Shown: positions 18,998-27,999 of the stretch, piece after piece
Layout of the letters: every line of letters begins with the position of its first letter
How positions within the stretch are numbered: the first letter of the stretch is position 1
Assembly: GCA_947476625.1 (NCBI GenBank)
Contig: CANJRA010000012.1
Span: forward strand, 1-64,000
From: Fidelibacterota bacterium
Lineage (GTDB): Bacteria; Pseudomonadota; Alphaproteobacteria; Rhodospirillales; Rhodospirillaceae
Reading direction: 5' to 3'
DNA length: 64,000 bases
Position numbers and translations under genes: made by a program
Notes under the pieces: model-generated
Databases searched by the model: none
What the model was told of the DNA's origin: nothing
What the model saw: only the letters and a program-made list of their open reading frames with translations

Positions 18998-20788
18998 ATG
19001 ACCATCAACATCAGCATACCTAAGACGACCATCGAAGCGCAGCTGAAGCCGCGCATCACCGTCGTCGGCGTCGGCGGTGCCGGCGGAAACGCGGTCAACA
19101 ACATGATCCAGAGCGCCATGGAAGGCGTCGACTTCGTCGTCGCCAACACCGACGCTCAAGCGCTCGCTTCTTCGCGTACCGACCGCCGCATCCAACTGGG
19201 CCGCGACACGACCCAGGGCCTCGGCGCCGGCGCCCGTCCCGATATCGGCCGTCACGCTGCTGAAGAAGCGCTGGAAGTCATCAGCCGTGAACTCGAAGGC
19301 GCGCATATGTGCTTCATCACCGCCGGCATGGGCGGCGGCACCGGCACAGGCGCCGCTCCCGTCATCGCCCGCATGGCCCGCGAACTGGGCGTGCTGACGG
19401 TCGGCGTCGTCACGAAGCCGTTCCAATTCGAAGGCGTGCACCGCATGCGCCTCGCCGAAGCCGGCATCGAAGAGTTGGCAGCGTATGTCGATACCCTCAT
19501 CGTTATCCCGAACCAAAACCTGTTCCGCGTCGCTAACGAAAAGACCACCTTCGCCGATGCCTTCAAGATGGCCGATGACGTGCTCCACGGCGGTGTCCGT
19601 AGCGTCACCGATCTGATGACCATGCCCGGCATGATCAACTTGGACTTCGCAGACGTCCGCACCGTGATGAAGGAAATGGGCCGCGCCATGATGGGCACGG
19701 GCGAAGCCTCCGGCGACCGCCGCGCGCTCGACGCCGCCGAAGCCGCTATTGCTAATCCGCTCCTGGAAGAAACCTCCATGCGCGGCGCTAAGGGTGTTCT
19801 CATCAACATCACCGGCGGTAACGACATTACGTTGTTCGAAGTAGACGAAGCTGCCAACCGTATCCGCGACGAAGTCGAAAGCGACGCCCACATCATCTTC
19901 GGCTCGTGCTTCGACGAAAGCATGGAAGGCAAGATCCGCGTCTCCGTCGTCGCGACCGGCATTGAGTCCGAAGCCGGTGTTCAGCCGCGTCCGATGCCGC
20001 AACGCACCGAACCCGCACGTCCGGTTGGCCGTCGCCTGCCGGAAATCCGCTCCGCTGCGCCGACCACCCGTTCGCCTGTGACGGCAGCTGCGCCGGTACA
20101 GCCGACCTTCGGCGGTTTCGGTTTCGGCGGTGCGACTTTGGCGCCTGCGACCGGCACCATGAACCTTCAGGCTGAAGAAAAAGCCCTGATGGAAATGGCC
20201 GCCGCTGTACGTGACATCGAACAAGTGCCGGAACTGGAAGCCGAACTCGATCATATCGAAGAAGCTCCTGCTCCGATTGCCGCGCCGATGCCCGCGCCGC
20301 AAATGGCCGCGCCGTTTACGGCTCCGACACCGATGGCCGCGCAAGCTGCCGCGGTTGCCGAAGCCGTTGCCCGCGCACCGATGGCCGCTCCGCCGCGCGC
20401 GCCTTCGATCTCGCCTTTCAGCACCATGGACCGTCCGCGAGAAACCTTCATTCCCAAACCCGCCATGGAGCCGCGTACATACGAGGTGCGTGAACCCCGC
20501 ATGGAAATGACCATCGAATCGAAAGCGCCTCAAGCCGAACCGATGATGGCCGGTCCTGCGCAAGCGCCTGCCGCCAAAATCGAACCAGGCCGCATTCGCC
20601 TGTTCGACCGCTACCGCAGTCTGGCCGCAAAGCCGAAGGTAGAAGAAGCTCCGGCCGCCGCTCCGCAGCCGCAAGCCAAATCCTCCTCCGGTTTGAGCAT
20701 AAGCGTCGGCCCGCAGGATCGTCCGGTGTCCTCGCACAGCGAAGACGAACTGGAAATCCCAGCCTTCCTGCGTCGCCAAGCTAACTAA
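18998..20788 (+). CDS. ftsZ: cell division GTPase FtsZ
   Basis: 596 residues from the ATG at 18998, which follows CCGGAG (18985-18990); the frame is open further upstream but has no conserved sequence. Core motifs: [14 protein letters not shown] (23-36), NTDAQAL, the tubulin signature [10 protein letters not shown] (112-121) and the synergy region [11 protein letters not shown]. The GTPase core ends near 320. A Pro/Ala/Met-rich linker of about 260 residues follows, then the C-terminal tip [14 protein letters not shown] that binds FtsA and other partners. The long linker is typical of alphaproteobacteria. FtsZ forms the cytokinetic ring. Confidence 0.98.
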   Translation: MTINISIPKTTIEAQLKPRITVVGVGGAGGNAVNNMIQSAMEGVDFVVANTDAQALASSRTDRRIQLGRDTTQGLGAGARPDIGRHAAEEALEVISRELEGAHMCFITAGMGGGTGTGAAPVIARMARELGVLTVGVVTKPFQFEGVHRMRLAEAGIEELAAYVDTLIVIPNQNLFRVANEKTTFADAFKMADDVLHGGVRSVTDLMTMPGMINLDFADVRTVMKEMGRAMMGTGEASGDRRALDAAEAAIANPLLEETSMRGAKGVLINITGGNDITLFEVDEAANRIRDEVESDAHIIFGSCFDESMEGKIRVSVVATGIESEAGVQPRPMPQRTEPARPVGRRLPEIRSAAPTTRSPVTAAAPVQPTFGGFGFGGATLAPATGTMNLQAEEKALMEMAAAVRDIEQVPELEAELDHIEEAPAPIAAPMPAPQMAAPFTAPTPMAAQAAAVAEAVARAPMAAPPRAPSISPFSTMDRPRETFIPKPAMEPRTYEVREPRMEMTIESKAPQAEPMMAGPAQAPAAKIEPGRIRLFDRYRSLAAKPKVEEAPAAAPQPQAKSSSGLSISVGPQDRPVSSHSEDELEIPAFLRRQAN

Positions 20789-20814
20789 GCTTTAGCGTCT
20801 CAGTCCTAAACGAG

Positions 20815-20850
20815 AGGCCCGCATCGCAAGATGCGGGCCTTTTGCTTTTT
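20815..20850 (+). terminator. intrinsic terminator closing the dcw cluster
   Basis: A perfect 11-bp stem AGGCCCGCATC/GATGCGGGCCT with a GCAA tetraloop at 20815-20840 is followed by a T-rich run to 20850. It lies 27 bp after the ftsZ stop and separates the dcw transcript from the genes that follow. Confidence 0.95.
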
Positions 20851-20920
20851 GTATCGATGCCGACATGGTCACCTCGCCGCCTTCGGGGGTGGTCGGACAG
20901 CCTTGTATGAAATCATGTGC

Positions 20921-20984
20921 TTGGCCTGACCAGTGGTCAGGTTTGCAGGCAAACACATCGGGGACCGCCCCCGAATGTGGCCAG
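20921..20984. repeat. compact four-helix (cloverleaf-like) palindromic element
   Basis: Four helices pack end to end in 64 nt. Outer stem: TTGGC 20921-20925 with GCCAG 20980-20984 (one G-U). Hairpin A: CTGACC-agt-GGTCAG 20926-20940. Hairpin B: GTTTG-cagg-CAAAC 20941-20954. Hairpin C: ACATCGGGG-accgc-CCCCGaATGT 20955-20978. Only one junction base (20979) is unpaired. It lies after the ftsZ terminator in a gene-free stretch (20789-21123). It could be a structured RNA, a mobile palindromic repeat or a protein-binding site; no known family is recognised and the tRNA arms do not fit. Confidence 0.6.
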
Positions 20985-21123
20985 AAATTTCAGCAGATCA
21001 TTCCGGTGTAAATTTTCGGTGTTTCAAGTCAAGCCGATAGCATTCCCTACCTGGGCACAATGTTCTTGTTTTGTTCTTATTAGCCATTTACACTGCCCAC
21101 TCAATATATATAGTGAGGGCCAT

Positions 21124-21378
21124 ATGTTCAGCGCGCGGGAATGGGTTCGGCAGACGGTGGTGAAGTGTCAGGGTGAGCCGATGGCGACGGAAGCCATCCT
21201 GAAGAGCCTGGAAAAGGCGCTCGGCCAGGGGGAAAAGACCCTGGAACGGGTCCAATCCATTGTCAAACATCTGGATAATGAGCTGATTGAGCGCAATGAC
21301 GGGCCGGTTATGCGGAAATTGTGGGCCGCGGTGACGGATTACCTGGAAAAAGTGCTGGAAAGCCGCGCGGCGGCTTAA
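21124..21378 (+). CDS. orphan 84-residue helical protein
   Basis: ATG at 21124 with GAGGG at 21115-21119 starts an 84-residue, charge-rich protein with no signal peptide or membrane segment. It looks all-helical, with a heptad-like stretch at about 25-50 (EAILKSLEKALGQ, then ERVQSIVKHLDNE) and a second helix ending LEKVLESRAAA. I do not recognise a family. An upstream in-frame extension would run through the palindromic element and is unlikely. TATA-rich sequence at 21105-21114 could be a -10 region. A terminator follows at 21413, so it is probably a single-gene transcript. Confidence 0.7.
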   Translation: MFSAREWVRQTVVKCQGEPMATEAILKSLEKALGQGEKTLERVQSIVKHLDNELIERNDGPVMRKLWAAVTDYLEKVLESRAAA

Positions 21379-21412
21379 TCCGCCCCACTATTAACCCTTC
21401 CATATGTAGTAG

Positions 21413-21439
21413 AGCCCGCACCCGCACGTGCGGGCTTTT
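21413..21439 (+). terminator. intrinsic terminator after the 84-residue ORF
   Basis: AGCCCGCAC (21413-21421) pairs perfectly with GTGCGGGCT (21428-21436) around a six-base loop, followed by TTT. It ends the transcript of the small gene at 21124-21378. Confidence 0.88.
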
Positions 21440-21550
21440 GCATGTGCCCGCGAACCTGTTACACACTGATTCCATTAAGATGTCGGCACTTAGCAAGCAG
21501 TTGGTTTAACCACTACCGCTGGCCGCGCTTGGCCGGGCTATGGAATTGTA

Positions 21551-22327
21551 ATGACCTACGAAAACATCCTTATCGAGACGCGCGGTAATGTCGGGCTGAT
21601 TACGCTCAACCGCCCCAAGGCCTTGAATGCCTTGTCGGCCGGGCTTGTGTGCGACTTGGGCGCGGCGCTGGACGCCTATGACGCCGACCCCGCGATCCGC
21701 TGCATCGTGCTGACCGGCAGCGAGAAAGCCTTTGCCGCCGGCGCCGACATCAAGGAAATGGCCGATTTCGATTATATGGATGTTTTCCTTCAGGATTTTA
21801 TCACCGTCGGCTGGGAGCGCGTTACCAAGTGCCGCAAGCCGGTGATCGCGGCTGTTGCCGGTTATGCATTGGGCGGCGGCTGCGAACTTGCAATGATGTG
21901 TGACTTTATTATTGCCGCAGATACCGCGAAATTCGGCCAGCCGGAAATCAATCTCGGCACCATTCCCGGCGCCGGCGGCACGCAACGCCTAACCCGCTCT
22001 GTCGGCAAGTCGAAGGCCATGGAAATGGTCCTGACCGGCCGCCAGATCGACGCCGCCGAGGCCGAACGCGCCGGCCTCGTCAGCCGCGTGGTACCGGCCG
22101 CCGATTTGGTTGATGAAGCCGTGAAAACGGCGCAGAAGATCGCCGATCTTTCGATGCCGGTCGTCATGGTGGCAAAGGAAGTCGTTAACCGCGCCTTTGA
22201 GACTACGCTTGCCGAGGGCATTCACTACGAACGCCGCGCCTTCCATGCGACGTTCGCAATTGAAGACCGCAAAGAAGGCATGAATGCCTTCGCGGAAAAA
22301 CGCAAAGCTGTGTTCAAGCACAGATAA
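21551..22327 (+). CDS. enoyl-CoA hydratase (crotonase family)
   Basis: 258 residues with the classic crotonase layout: [15 protein letters not shown], the oxyanion-hole segment [11 protein letters not shown], and the signature [15 protein letters not shown] followed by [21 protein letters not shown]. Both glutamates used by hydratases to activate water are present (CELAMM and PEINLG). It should hydrate trans-2-enoyl-CoA in fatty-acid beta-oxidation. Length is normal for short-chain enoyl-CoA hydratases. It stands alone, after a terminator and just before the efflux genes. Confidence 0.92.
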   Translation: MTYENILIETRGNVGLITLNRPKALNALSAGLVCDLGAALDAYDADPAIRCIVLTGSEKAFAAGADIKEMADFDYMDVFLQDFITVGWERVTKCRKPVIAAVAGYALGGGCELAMMCDFIIAADTAKFGQPEINLGTIPGAGGTQRLTRSVGKSKAMEMVLTGRQIDAAEAERAGLVSRVVPAADLVDEAVKTAQKIADLSMPVVMVAKEVVNRAFETTLAEGIHYERRAFHATFAIEDRKEGMNAFAEKRKAVFKHR

Positions 22328-22355
22328 GCATTGATCAATAGAATTAGGTAACGCC

Positions 22356-23507
22356 GTGATGGAGATGAGCCCGATATCGACCATGCAAACCAGCGATAAG
22401 AAAGCGCTGATTAAACGCATGGCTTTCATGTTGACCGCGGTCCTGCTGATTGTCGCGGCAATCTCGGCATACAAGATGGTGGGCGGCGGGCAACATCCGC
22501 GTCAGGCGCCGGGCCCCGACACGGTTTCGACAACGCCGGTTCAGGTCATCGACTGGGCGCCGGAGATCTCGGCTGTCGGGTCTGTCCGCGCCGTCAACGG
22601 CGCCGACCTCGCGTTCGAAGTGTCGGGCATCGTAGAAGAGATCAATTTCCAATCGGGCGACGAAGTTGCCGCCGGCGCCGTGCTGGTGCGCCTGCGCGAC
22701 GCCGATGAACGCGCGAAACTGTTATCGCTGCAGTCTACGGCGCAACTGGCCGAGATTACGTACAACCGCAATCTGCAACTCTCCAAGACGCAGAACGTCA
22801 GCCCCGCGACGCTGGATGCCAACGACGCCAACCTTAAGAACGCGAAAGCCTTACTGGTTCAACAACAGGCGCTGCTCGACAAAAAGACAATTCGCGCGCC
22901 TTTCGCCGGTAACCTGGGCCTGCGTGCCGTAGACCGCGGGCAATATGTCAATGCGGGCACGGCCATCGTGACGCTGCAGGCGCTGGACCCGATCTTCGTG
23001 GACTTCTATCTGCCGCAGCAGAACCTTGATCAAATCAAGGTCGGTCAGGCGGTCATTGCCAAAGTCGACACCTATCCCGACCTCTCGTTCAAAGGTGAGA
23101 TTGCTGCCATCAATCCCAAGGTCGATCCGACAAATCGCAACGTGCAAGTGCGCGCAAGCCTGAAAAATCCCGAGCGCAAGATGTTTCCGGGCATGTATGC
23201 GACCGTCATCATCGCCGCCGGTAAAGTAACGCGCCCCATCGTCATACCGCAAACAGCCGTCACCTACAGTCCGTACGGCGATGCCGTTTATATTATCGAG
23301 AGCAAGGACGACAAGATGATCGCGCGCCATTCCTTCGTCGTGCTGGGCGAAAAACGCGGCGACCTTGTGGTTGTGGAAAGCGGCGTCAAAGAAGGCGACA
23401 ACATCGTGACCGCGGGACAAATCAAGCTGCGCAACGGTTCAGTCGTACGTATCGACAACAGCGTGCAGCCGATGATGGACCTGCAGCCGAAGACCGCTAA
23501 CCCTTAA
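22356..23507 (+). CDS. RND efflux periplasmic adaptor (membrane fusion protein)
   Basis: 383 residues. An N-terminal membrane anchor at about 15-40 (AFMLTAVLLIVAAISAYKM) carries no lipobox Cys. A biotinyl/lipoyl hairpin domain follows (DLAFEVSGIVEEINFQSGDEV), then an alpha hairpin, the second lipoyl half (RAPFAGNLGLRAVDRGQYV), a beta barrel and a C-terminal membrane-proximal domain. It would link the inner-membrane pump encoded next to an outer-membrane channel. No TolC-type gene is nearby. GTG 22356 and ATG 22359 are both possible starts. It lies 44 bp before the pump gene. Confidence 0.92.
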   Translation: MMEMSPISTMQTSDKKALIKRMAFMLTAVLLIVAAISAYKMVGGGQHPRQAPGPDTVSTTPVQVIDWAPEISAVGSVRAVNGADLAFEVSGIVEEINFQSGDEVAAGAVLVRLRDADERAKLLSLQSTAQLAEITYNRNLQLSKTQNVSPATLDANDANLKNAKALLVQQQALLDKKTIRAPFAGNLGLRAVDRGQYVNAGTAIVTLQALDPIFVDFYLPQQNLDQIKVGQAVIAKVDTYPDLSFKGEIAAINPKVDPTNRNVQVRASLKNPERKMFPGMYATVIIAAGKVTRPIVIPQTAVTYSPYGDAVYIIESKDDKMIARHSFVVLGEKRGDLVVVESGVKEGDNIVTAGQIKLRNGSVVRIDNSVQPMMDLQPKTANP

Positions 23508-23551
23508 GACGCGAACCCTTAAGTACGTGAACCCCTGAGAGTGGTGAGATA

Positions 23552-26500
23552 GTGGCCAATTTTACCGATATCTTCATCCGCCGGCCGGTGCTTGCCGTCG
23601 TCATCAGCCTCCTGATCATGGCGGTGGGCATACGCGCTTTCCAAACGCTGCCGATCCGCCAGTACCCGCGCATCGTCAACGGCATGGTGATCGTCAGCAC
23701 GACTTATTACGGCGCCGATCCCGACGTTGTGGCCGGCTTTATCACCGCGCCGCTGGAAAATGCCATCTCGCAGGCCAACGGCATCGACTTCATCACATCG
23801 ACGAGCGGCACCAGCAGCTCAACCATCAACGCCACGCTGCGTCTGAATTACGATCCGAACACCGCAGCGGCGGAGATCACCTCCAGAATCAGTTCAGTGA
23901 TGAACCAAATGCCGCCCGGTACGCAACAACCGGTGCTGCGTGTCCAATTGGCGCAGGGGCTTTCGCCGATTATTGTTACCTTCTGGTCAGAATCAATGCC
24001 GCTGAACAAGATCACCGATTATTTGAATCGCGTGATCGTGCCGAAGTTCCAGGCGATCCCGGGCGTGCAAACCGCAAACCTGATGGGCGCCAAGAACGTC
24101 GCGCTGCGCGCGTGGATCGATCCCAACAAGCTAGCCGCCTACGGAATGACGCAGACCGAAGTCAACCAGGCCATGGCGGGCAATAACTATCTGTCGGGTC
24201 TCGGCACCACCAAAGGGCAAATGGTGCAAACCAACCTGAATGCTTCCACCGGCATCAGTACGAAGAAGGACTTCGAGAACCTTGCCATCAAGCAGATCAA
24301 CGGCGCCACCATTCGCCTGAAGGACGTCGCCGAAGTGTCGCTTGGCGCCGACGATTACGAAAGCGGCATGATGCTCAACGGCCGCATCGCCGTGATGATG
24401 CAGTTGGACGTAGTACCAAGCGCAAACATGCTCGATGTGGCGGTCTCCACGCGCAATTTAATGCCGGAGCTCGAGGCGCTGTTGCCGCCGCAATTGACGG
24501 CCCAGCTTACTTACGACGCTTCGCTGTTTGTTAATGCGTCGATTGACGAAGTGAACAAGTCGTTCATCGAATCGCTGATCATCGTGGCTATTGTCGTATT
24601 CGTATTCCTGGGTTCGGTGCGTTCGGTGGCCGTGCCGCTGGCGGCAATTCCGCTGTCTCTGATCGGAACCTTCTCGGTCATGCTTGCCTTCGGGTTTACG
24701 ATGAACCTGCTCACCCTGCTCGCGCTGGTTCTCGCCATTGGGCTGGTGGTGGACGATGCGATCATCGTCGTCGAAAACATCAACCGCCACCTTGAGGAAG
24801 GCAAAACGCCACTTCAATCGGCGCTGCTGGCGGCGCGCGAACTTGGCGGGCCGGTTATCGCCATGGCCGCGGTTCTGGTGGCGGTTTACGTGCCGGTCGG
24901 TTTCCAGAGCGGCCTGACAGGCGCTTTGTTCACCGAGTTCGCCTTCACCCTGGCCGGCTCGGTCGTTATTTCGTCGATCGTCGCGCTAACGCTTTCGCCG
25001 ATGATGTGTTCACGCCTGCTACAGCCGCATTCGGCCATTGTCGGCTGGCAAGGGCGCTTCATCCATGCCGTCGATGAGATCAGCACGCGCGTATCGAGTT
25101 TTTATCGGCGCATGCTGCATGATGTGCTGAACAACGTGTTGGTGGTTGTGGTTTTTGCGCTGATTGTGCTGAGCAGCATCTATTACCTTTACACCACGTC
25201 GCGGAGCGAGCTGGCACCGCAGGAAGACCAAGGCATGGTTATGGCGCAGTTGAGCGTGGCGCCCAACGCAACGCTCCAGCAGCGCATGCTTTACAGCAAT
25301 CAGCTGCGGGAGAAGGCGAAGGACATTCCCGGCGTCAATTACATCTTCCAGATGATGAGCGGTAATGCGACGAACGCCAATCTTCGATTGTTGCCGTGGA
25401 AAGAGCGCGACGTGACCGCCGATGAGGTGCAAGTGCTGCTGCAGCGCGCGATCAATTCCGTGCCCGGCCTGCGCGGCGGCGTCTCGCAGCCGCCGGCGTT
25501 ACCCGGCGGGTTCGGCCAGCCGGTTCAATTCGTCGTCGGATCGACCGAAGGCTTCGACCGTATGCAGCCCGTCATGACCAATTTCGTCGATCAGGCCAGA
25601 CAAACCGGCCTTTTCAGCTTCATCGACATCGACTTGAAGATCGACCTGCCGCGCGCAACGCTGGAAATCGACCGCGGCAAAGCCGCGCAGATGGGCTTGC
25701 GGATGAGCGACATCGGCAGCGCGCTGTCAGCGTTGCTGGGCGGCGGCTACGTCAACTACTTCGTGCTCGAAGGCCGCTCATATAAGGTCATTCCGCAGGT
25801 CGAGCAGCAGTTCCGCCTCAACTCCGACCAGTTGCTCAACTATTATATCAAGGCCCCCGACGGCACGTCGGTGCCGCTCTCGACCATCGCCAAGATCGTC
25901 ACCAAAACCGTGCCGCAATCCTATAACCACTTCCAGATGCAGAACGCTGTTCAGGTGCGCGGCTCATTGGCCCGTGGCGTCACCATGGGTGAAGGTTTGG
26001 CCAAACTACGTGAGTTGGCGACGGCGCTGCCTCTGGGCTACACCATCGACTACGGTGGACAGTCCCGGCAGTTCATGCAGGAATCGAGCGGCTTCGCGAC
26101 GACGTTTGCTTTTGCGCTCGTGATCATTTTCCTGGTGCTGGCGGCGCTGTTTGAAAGCTTCCGCGATCCACTCATCATCCTTGTGTCGGTTCCGATGTCG
26201 ATTGCCGGGGCGTTGATTTTTATCAATCTCGGGGTCGGCGGCGCTACGCTGAACATCTACACGCAGGTGGGCCTTGTGACGCTCATGGGCCTGGTCAGCA
26301 AACACGGCATTCTCATCGTCCGCTTCGCCAACGAACTGCAGGCCCAAGGACATTCGAAGCGCGAAGCCATCGAGATGGCGGCTGAAATCCGGTTGCGTCC
26401 TATCCTGATGACAACCTTCGCGATGGCCTTGGGCGTGTTGCCCTTGGTGTTGGCAAGCGGCGCCGGCGCTGCATCGCGGTATAATATGGGTCTGGTGATC

Positions 26501-26629
26501 TTTACGGGGGTGTCGATCGGGACATTATTCACCCTTTTTGTCGTGCCGGGCGTGTATTTGCTGTTGGGTGCCGACCATGCCAAAAAGGTCACACCACAAG
26601 GGTCCGCAATGCCTGCACCTGCGGAATAG
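23552..26629 (+). CDS. RND multidrug efflux transporter, inner-membrane permease
   Basis: 1025 residues, starting with GTG to give MANFTDIFIRRPVLAVVISLLI, a normal HAE1-family N-terminus. The duplicated RND layout is present, with twelve transmembrane helices and two large periplasmic loops. TM4 carries the proton-relay aspartates in GLVVDDAIIVVENINRHLEEG, and the second half has GLVSKHGILIVRFANELQAQG. It exports hydrophobic compounds by proton antiport. Substrates cannot be read from sequence. It is in an operon with the adaptor upstream; no regulator is adjacent. Confidence 0.94.
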   Translation: MANFTDIFIRRPVLAVVISLLIMAVGIRAFQTLPIRQYPRIVNGMVIVSTTYYGADPDVVAGFITAPLENAISQANGIDFITSTSGTSSSTINATLRLNYDPNTAAAEITSRISSVMNQMPPGTQQPVLRVQLAQGLSPIIVTFWSESMPLNKITDYLNRVIVPKFQAIPGVQTANLMGAKNVALRAWIDPNKLAAYGMTQTEVNQAMAGNNYLSGLGTTKGQMVQTNLNASTGISTKKDFENLAIKQINGATIRLKDVAEVSLGADDYESGMMLNGRIAVMMQLDVVPSANMLDVAVSTRNLMPELEALLPPQLTAQLTYDASLFVNASIDEVNKSFIESLIIVAIVVFVFLGSVRSVAVPLAAIPLSLIGTFSVMLAFGFTMNLLTLLALVLAIGLVVDDAIIVVENINRHLEEGKTPLQSALLAARELGGPVIAMAAVLVAVYVPVGFQSGLTGALFTEFAFTLAGSVVISSIVALTLSPMMCSRLLQPHSAIVGWQGRFIHAVDEISTRVSSFYRRMLHDVLNNVLVVVVFALIVLSSIYYLYTTSRSELAPQEDQGMVMAQLSVAPNATLQQRMLYSNQLREKAKDIPGVNYIFQMMSGNATNANLRLLPWKERDVTADEVQVLLQRAINSVPGLRGGVSQPPALPGGFGQPVQFVVGSTEGFDRMQPVMTNFVDQARQTGLFSFIDIDLKIDLPRATLEIDRGKAAQMGLRMSDIGSALSALLGGGYVNYFVLEGRSYKVIPQVEQQFRLNSDQLLNYYIKAPDGTSVPLSTIAKIVTKTVPQSYNHFQMQNAVQVRGSLARGVTMGEGLAKLRELATALPLGYTIDYGGQSRQFMQESSGFATTFAFALVIIFLVLAALFESFRDPLIILVSVPMSIAGALIFINLGVGGATLNIYTQVGLVTLMGLVSKHGILIVRFANELQAQGHSKREAIEMAAEIRLRPILMTTFAMALGVLPLVLASGAGAASRYNMGLVIFTGVSIGTLFTLFVVPGVYLLLGADHAKKVTPQGSAMPAPAE

Positions 26630-26830
26630 CGCTGTTTTTAAAGGTCTTTTAGGCTCTCCCCGACCGCTCAATTCATAGCTTCATGGCCGAAAAAGGGCAG
26701 CTAAGCCCTTAAAACGGCACAAAATATTGCGGCGCAAGAATTTTTTTCTTGTCAAAGGAGAACGATTTGCAAAGATAGGCATTGGATACGGTGACGGGGG
26801 TTGCTACCGAACCACGGCCTAGAGTTGGGC

Positions 26831-26884
26831 ATGGGTAAGCCTAAGTCGATGCCAGTAGAAAGATCGGTGACGAATGACTTTTGA
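26831..26884 (+). CDS. possible 17-codon ORF overlapping the lpxC start
   Basis: ATG at 26831 opens MGKPKSMPVERSVTNDF and ends at TGA 26882-26884, overlapping the lpxC ATG (26874) by 11 bp in another frame. The lpxC start has no clear ribosome site of its own. Coupled initiation is therefore conceivable, but a chance ORF is equally possible. Confidence 0.25.
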   Translation: MGKPKSMPVERSVTNDF

Positions 26885-27875
26885 TAGTAATAACCCCCTA
26901 GGCGCCCATGGCGCCCCCGTTGGCACTTCTACTTCCAGCGAAATCCGCAGACCCATCTTTCAAAAAACCCTCAAGACTTCCATCGGCTGCACCGGCGTAG
27001 GCCTGCATAGCGGCGTGCGCGTCGCCATGAAGTTGCACCCGGTCGCACCGGATACCGGGATCGTTTTCAAGCGCATTGACCTGATCGGCGGCGGCGCGAC
27101 CATCAAAGCCAGCTGGAACCATGTTGCCGATTCACGGATGTGTACGGTTCTGGCCGATGAAAACGGTATTGGCGTTGCGACCGTTGAACACTTGATGTCG
27201 GCCTTCTACGGCATGGAAATCGACAACGTCATCGTTGAAATCAACGGCCCTGAAGTTCCGGCCATGGACGGCAGCGCCGAGCCCTTCATTTTCCTGATCG
27301 AATGCGCCGGCGTGGTTGAACAAGACCGCGCCCGTCAGGCGCTGCGGATCTTGAAGCAGCATTCTTATACCAACGGCAACAAAATGGTTGCCCTGACCCC
27401 GTGGCACGATGGCCTGAGGGTTGATTTCCATATCGATTTCCACGCTTCGGCGATCGGACGGCAGACTTGTTCTTTTCAGGTCGATCCGGACACGTTCCGC
27501 GAAGAACTGAGCCGGGCGCGGACTTTCGGCCTGCTTTCCGAAGTAACGGCGCTGCGCGAAGCGGGTCTTGCCCGCGGCGGCAGCCTGTCTAACGCCATCG
27601 TGGTGGACGGCGACCGTGTCCTCAACGACGAAGGCCTGCGCCACGACAACGAATTCGTCCGTCACAAAGCTTTGGATGCCATTGGTGATCTGTATCTGGC
27701 CGGACATCCGATCCTTGCGCACTTTGTCGGCCGCTGCTCGAGCCACGCCGATACCGCGCGGCTGATGCGCCAAGTCTATGCCGACCGCTCCTGCTGGGAG
27801 ATGGTCGATATGTGGCACGAAGCTCCGGCGACGCCGGCCTGGGTCGATATGCCCGGACGCGTGGCATTCGCCTAA
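26874..27875 (+). CDS. lpxC: UDP-3-O-acyl-N-acetylglucosamine deacetylase LpxC
   Basis: 333 residues, about 28 longer than E. coli LpxC at the N-terminus (Ser/Pro-rich, not conserved). SIGCTGVGLHSG and the zinc ligand His106 in TVEHLMSAFYG are visible, with the other ligands His264 and Asp268 in HKALDAIGD and the catalytic His near 291 (CSSHADT). It performs the committed step of lipid A synthesis. A 244-bp region upstream contains TTGTCA-17-AAGATA near 26750 as a weak promoter candidate and no other gene. Confidence 0.96.
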   Translation: MTFDSNNPLGAHGAPVGTSTSSEIRRPIFQKTLKTSIGCTGVGLHSGVRVAMKLHPVAPDTGIVFKRIDLIGGGATIKASWNHVADSRMCTVLADENGIGVATVEHLMSAFYGMEIDNVIVEINGPEVPAMDGSAEPFIFLIECAGVVEQDRARQALRILKQHSYTNGNKMVALTPWHDGLRVDFHIDFHASAIGRQTCSFQVDPDTFREELSRARTFGLLSEVTALREAGLARGGSLSNAIVVDGDRVLNDEGLRHDNEFVRHKALDAIGDLYLAGHPILAHFVGRCSSHADTARLMRQVYADRSCWEMVDMWHEAPATPAWVDMPGRVAFA

Positions 27876-27930
27876 CGGCCCCTCAGCCTAATTGCTTGTA
27901 ATCAGGGTATTTTCCCCGCATCAGCGCGGC

Positions 27931-27958
27931 GTGACACGGCGCGCGCCGGTGATATACT
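27931..27958 (+). promoter_or_regulatory. sigma-70-like promoter of bamD
   Basis: GTGACA (27931-27936) and TATACT (27953-27958) are each five of six matches to consensus, separated by 16 bp, and lie 42 bp before the bamD ATG. They would drive bamD, recN and ligA. Confidence 0.55.
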
Positions 27959-27999
27959 GCGCCCGCTTTCACCCTCCACTTGTCGAAGTATAGAGCACC

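Noticed and set aside
18953-20779. A 608-residue open frame antisense to ftsZ
   Set aside because: Shadow of ftsZ codon use; composition is repetitive and no motif or ribosome site supports it.
20921-20984. tRNA gene reading of the cloverleaf element
   Set aside because: Arm lengths and loop sequences (no T-loop GTTCRA, no CCA-side acceptor of 7 bp) do not fit a tRNA.
26693-26710. Terminator after the RND pump gene
   Set aside because: AAGGGC/GCCCTT can pair, but it is followed by A residues on the plus strand, so it is not a plus-strand intrinsic terminator.
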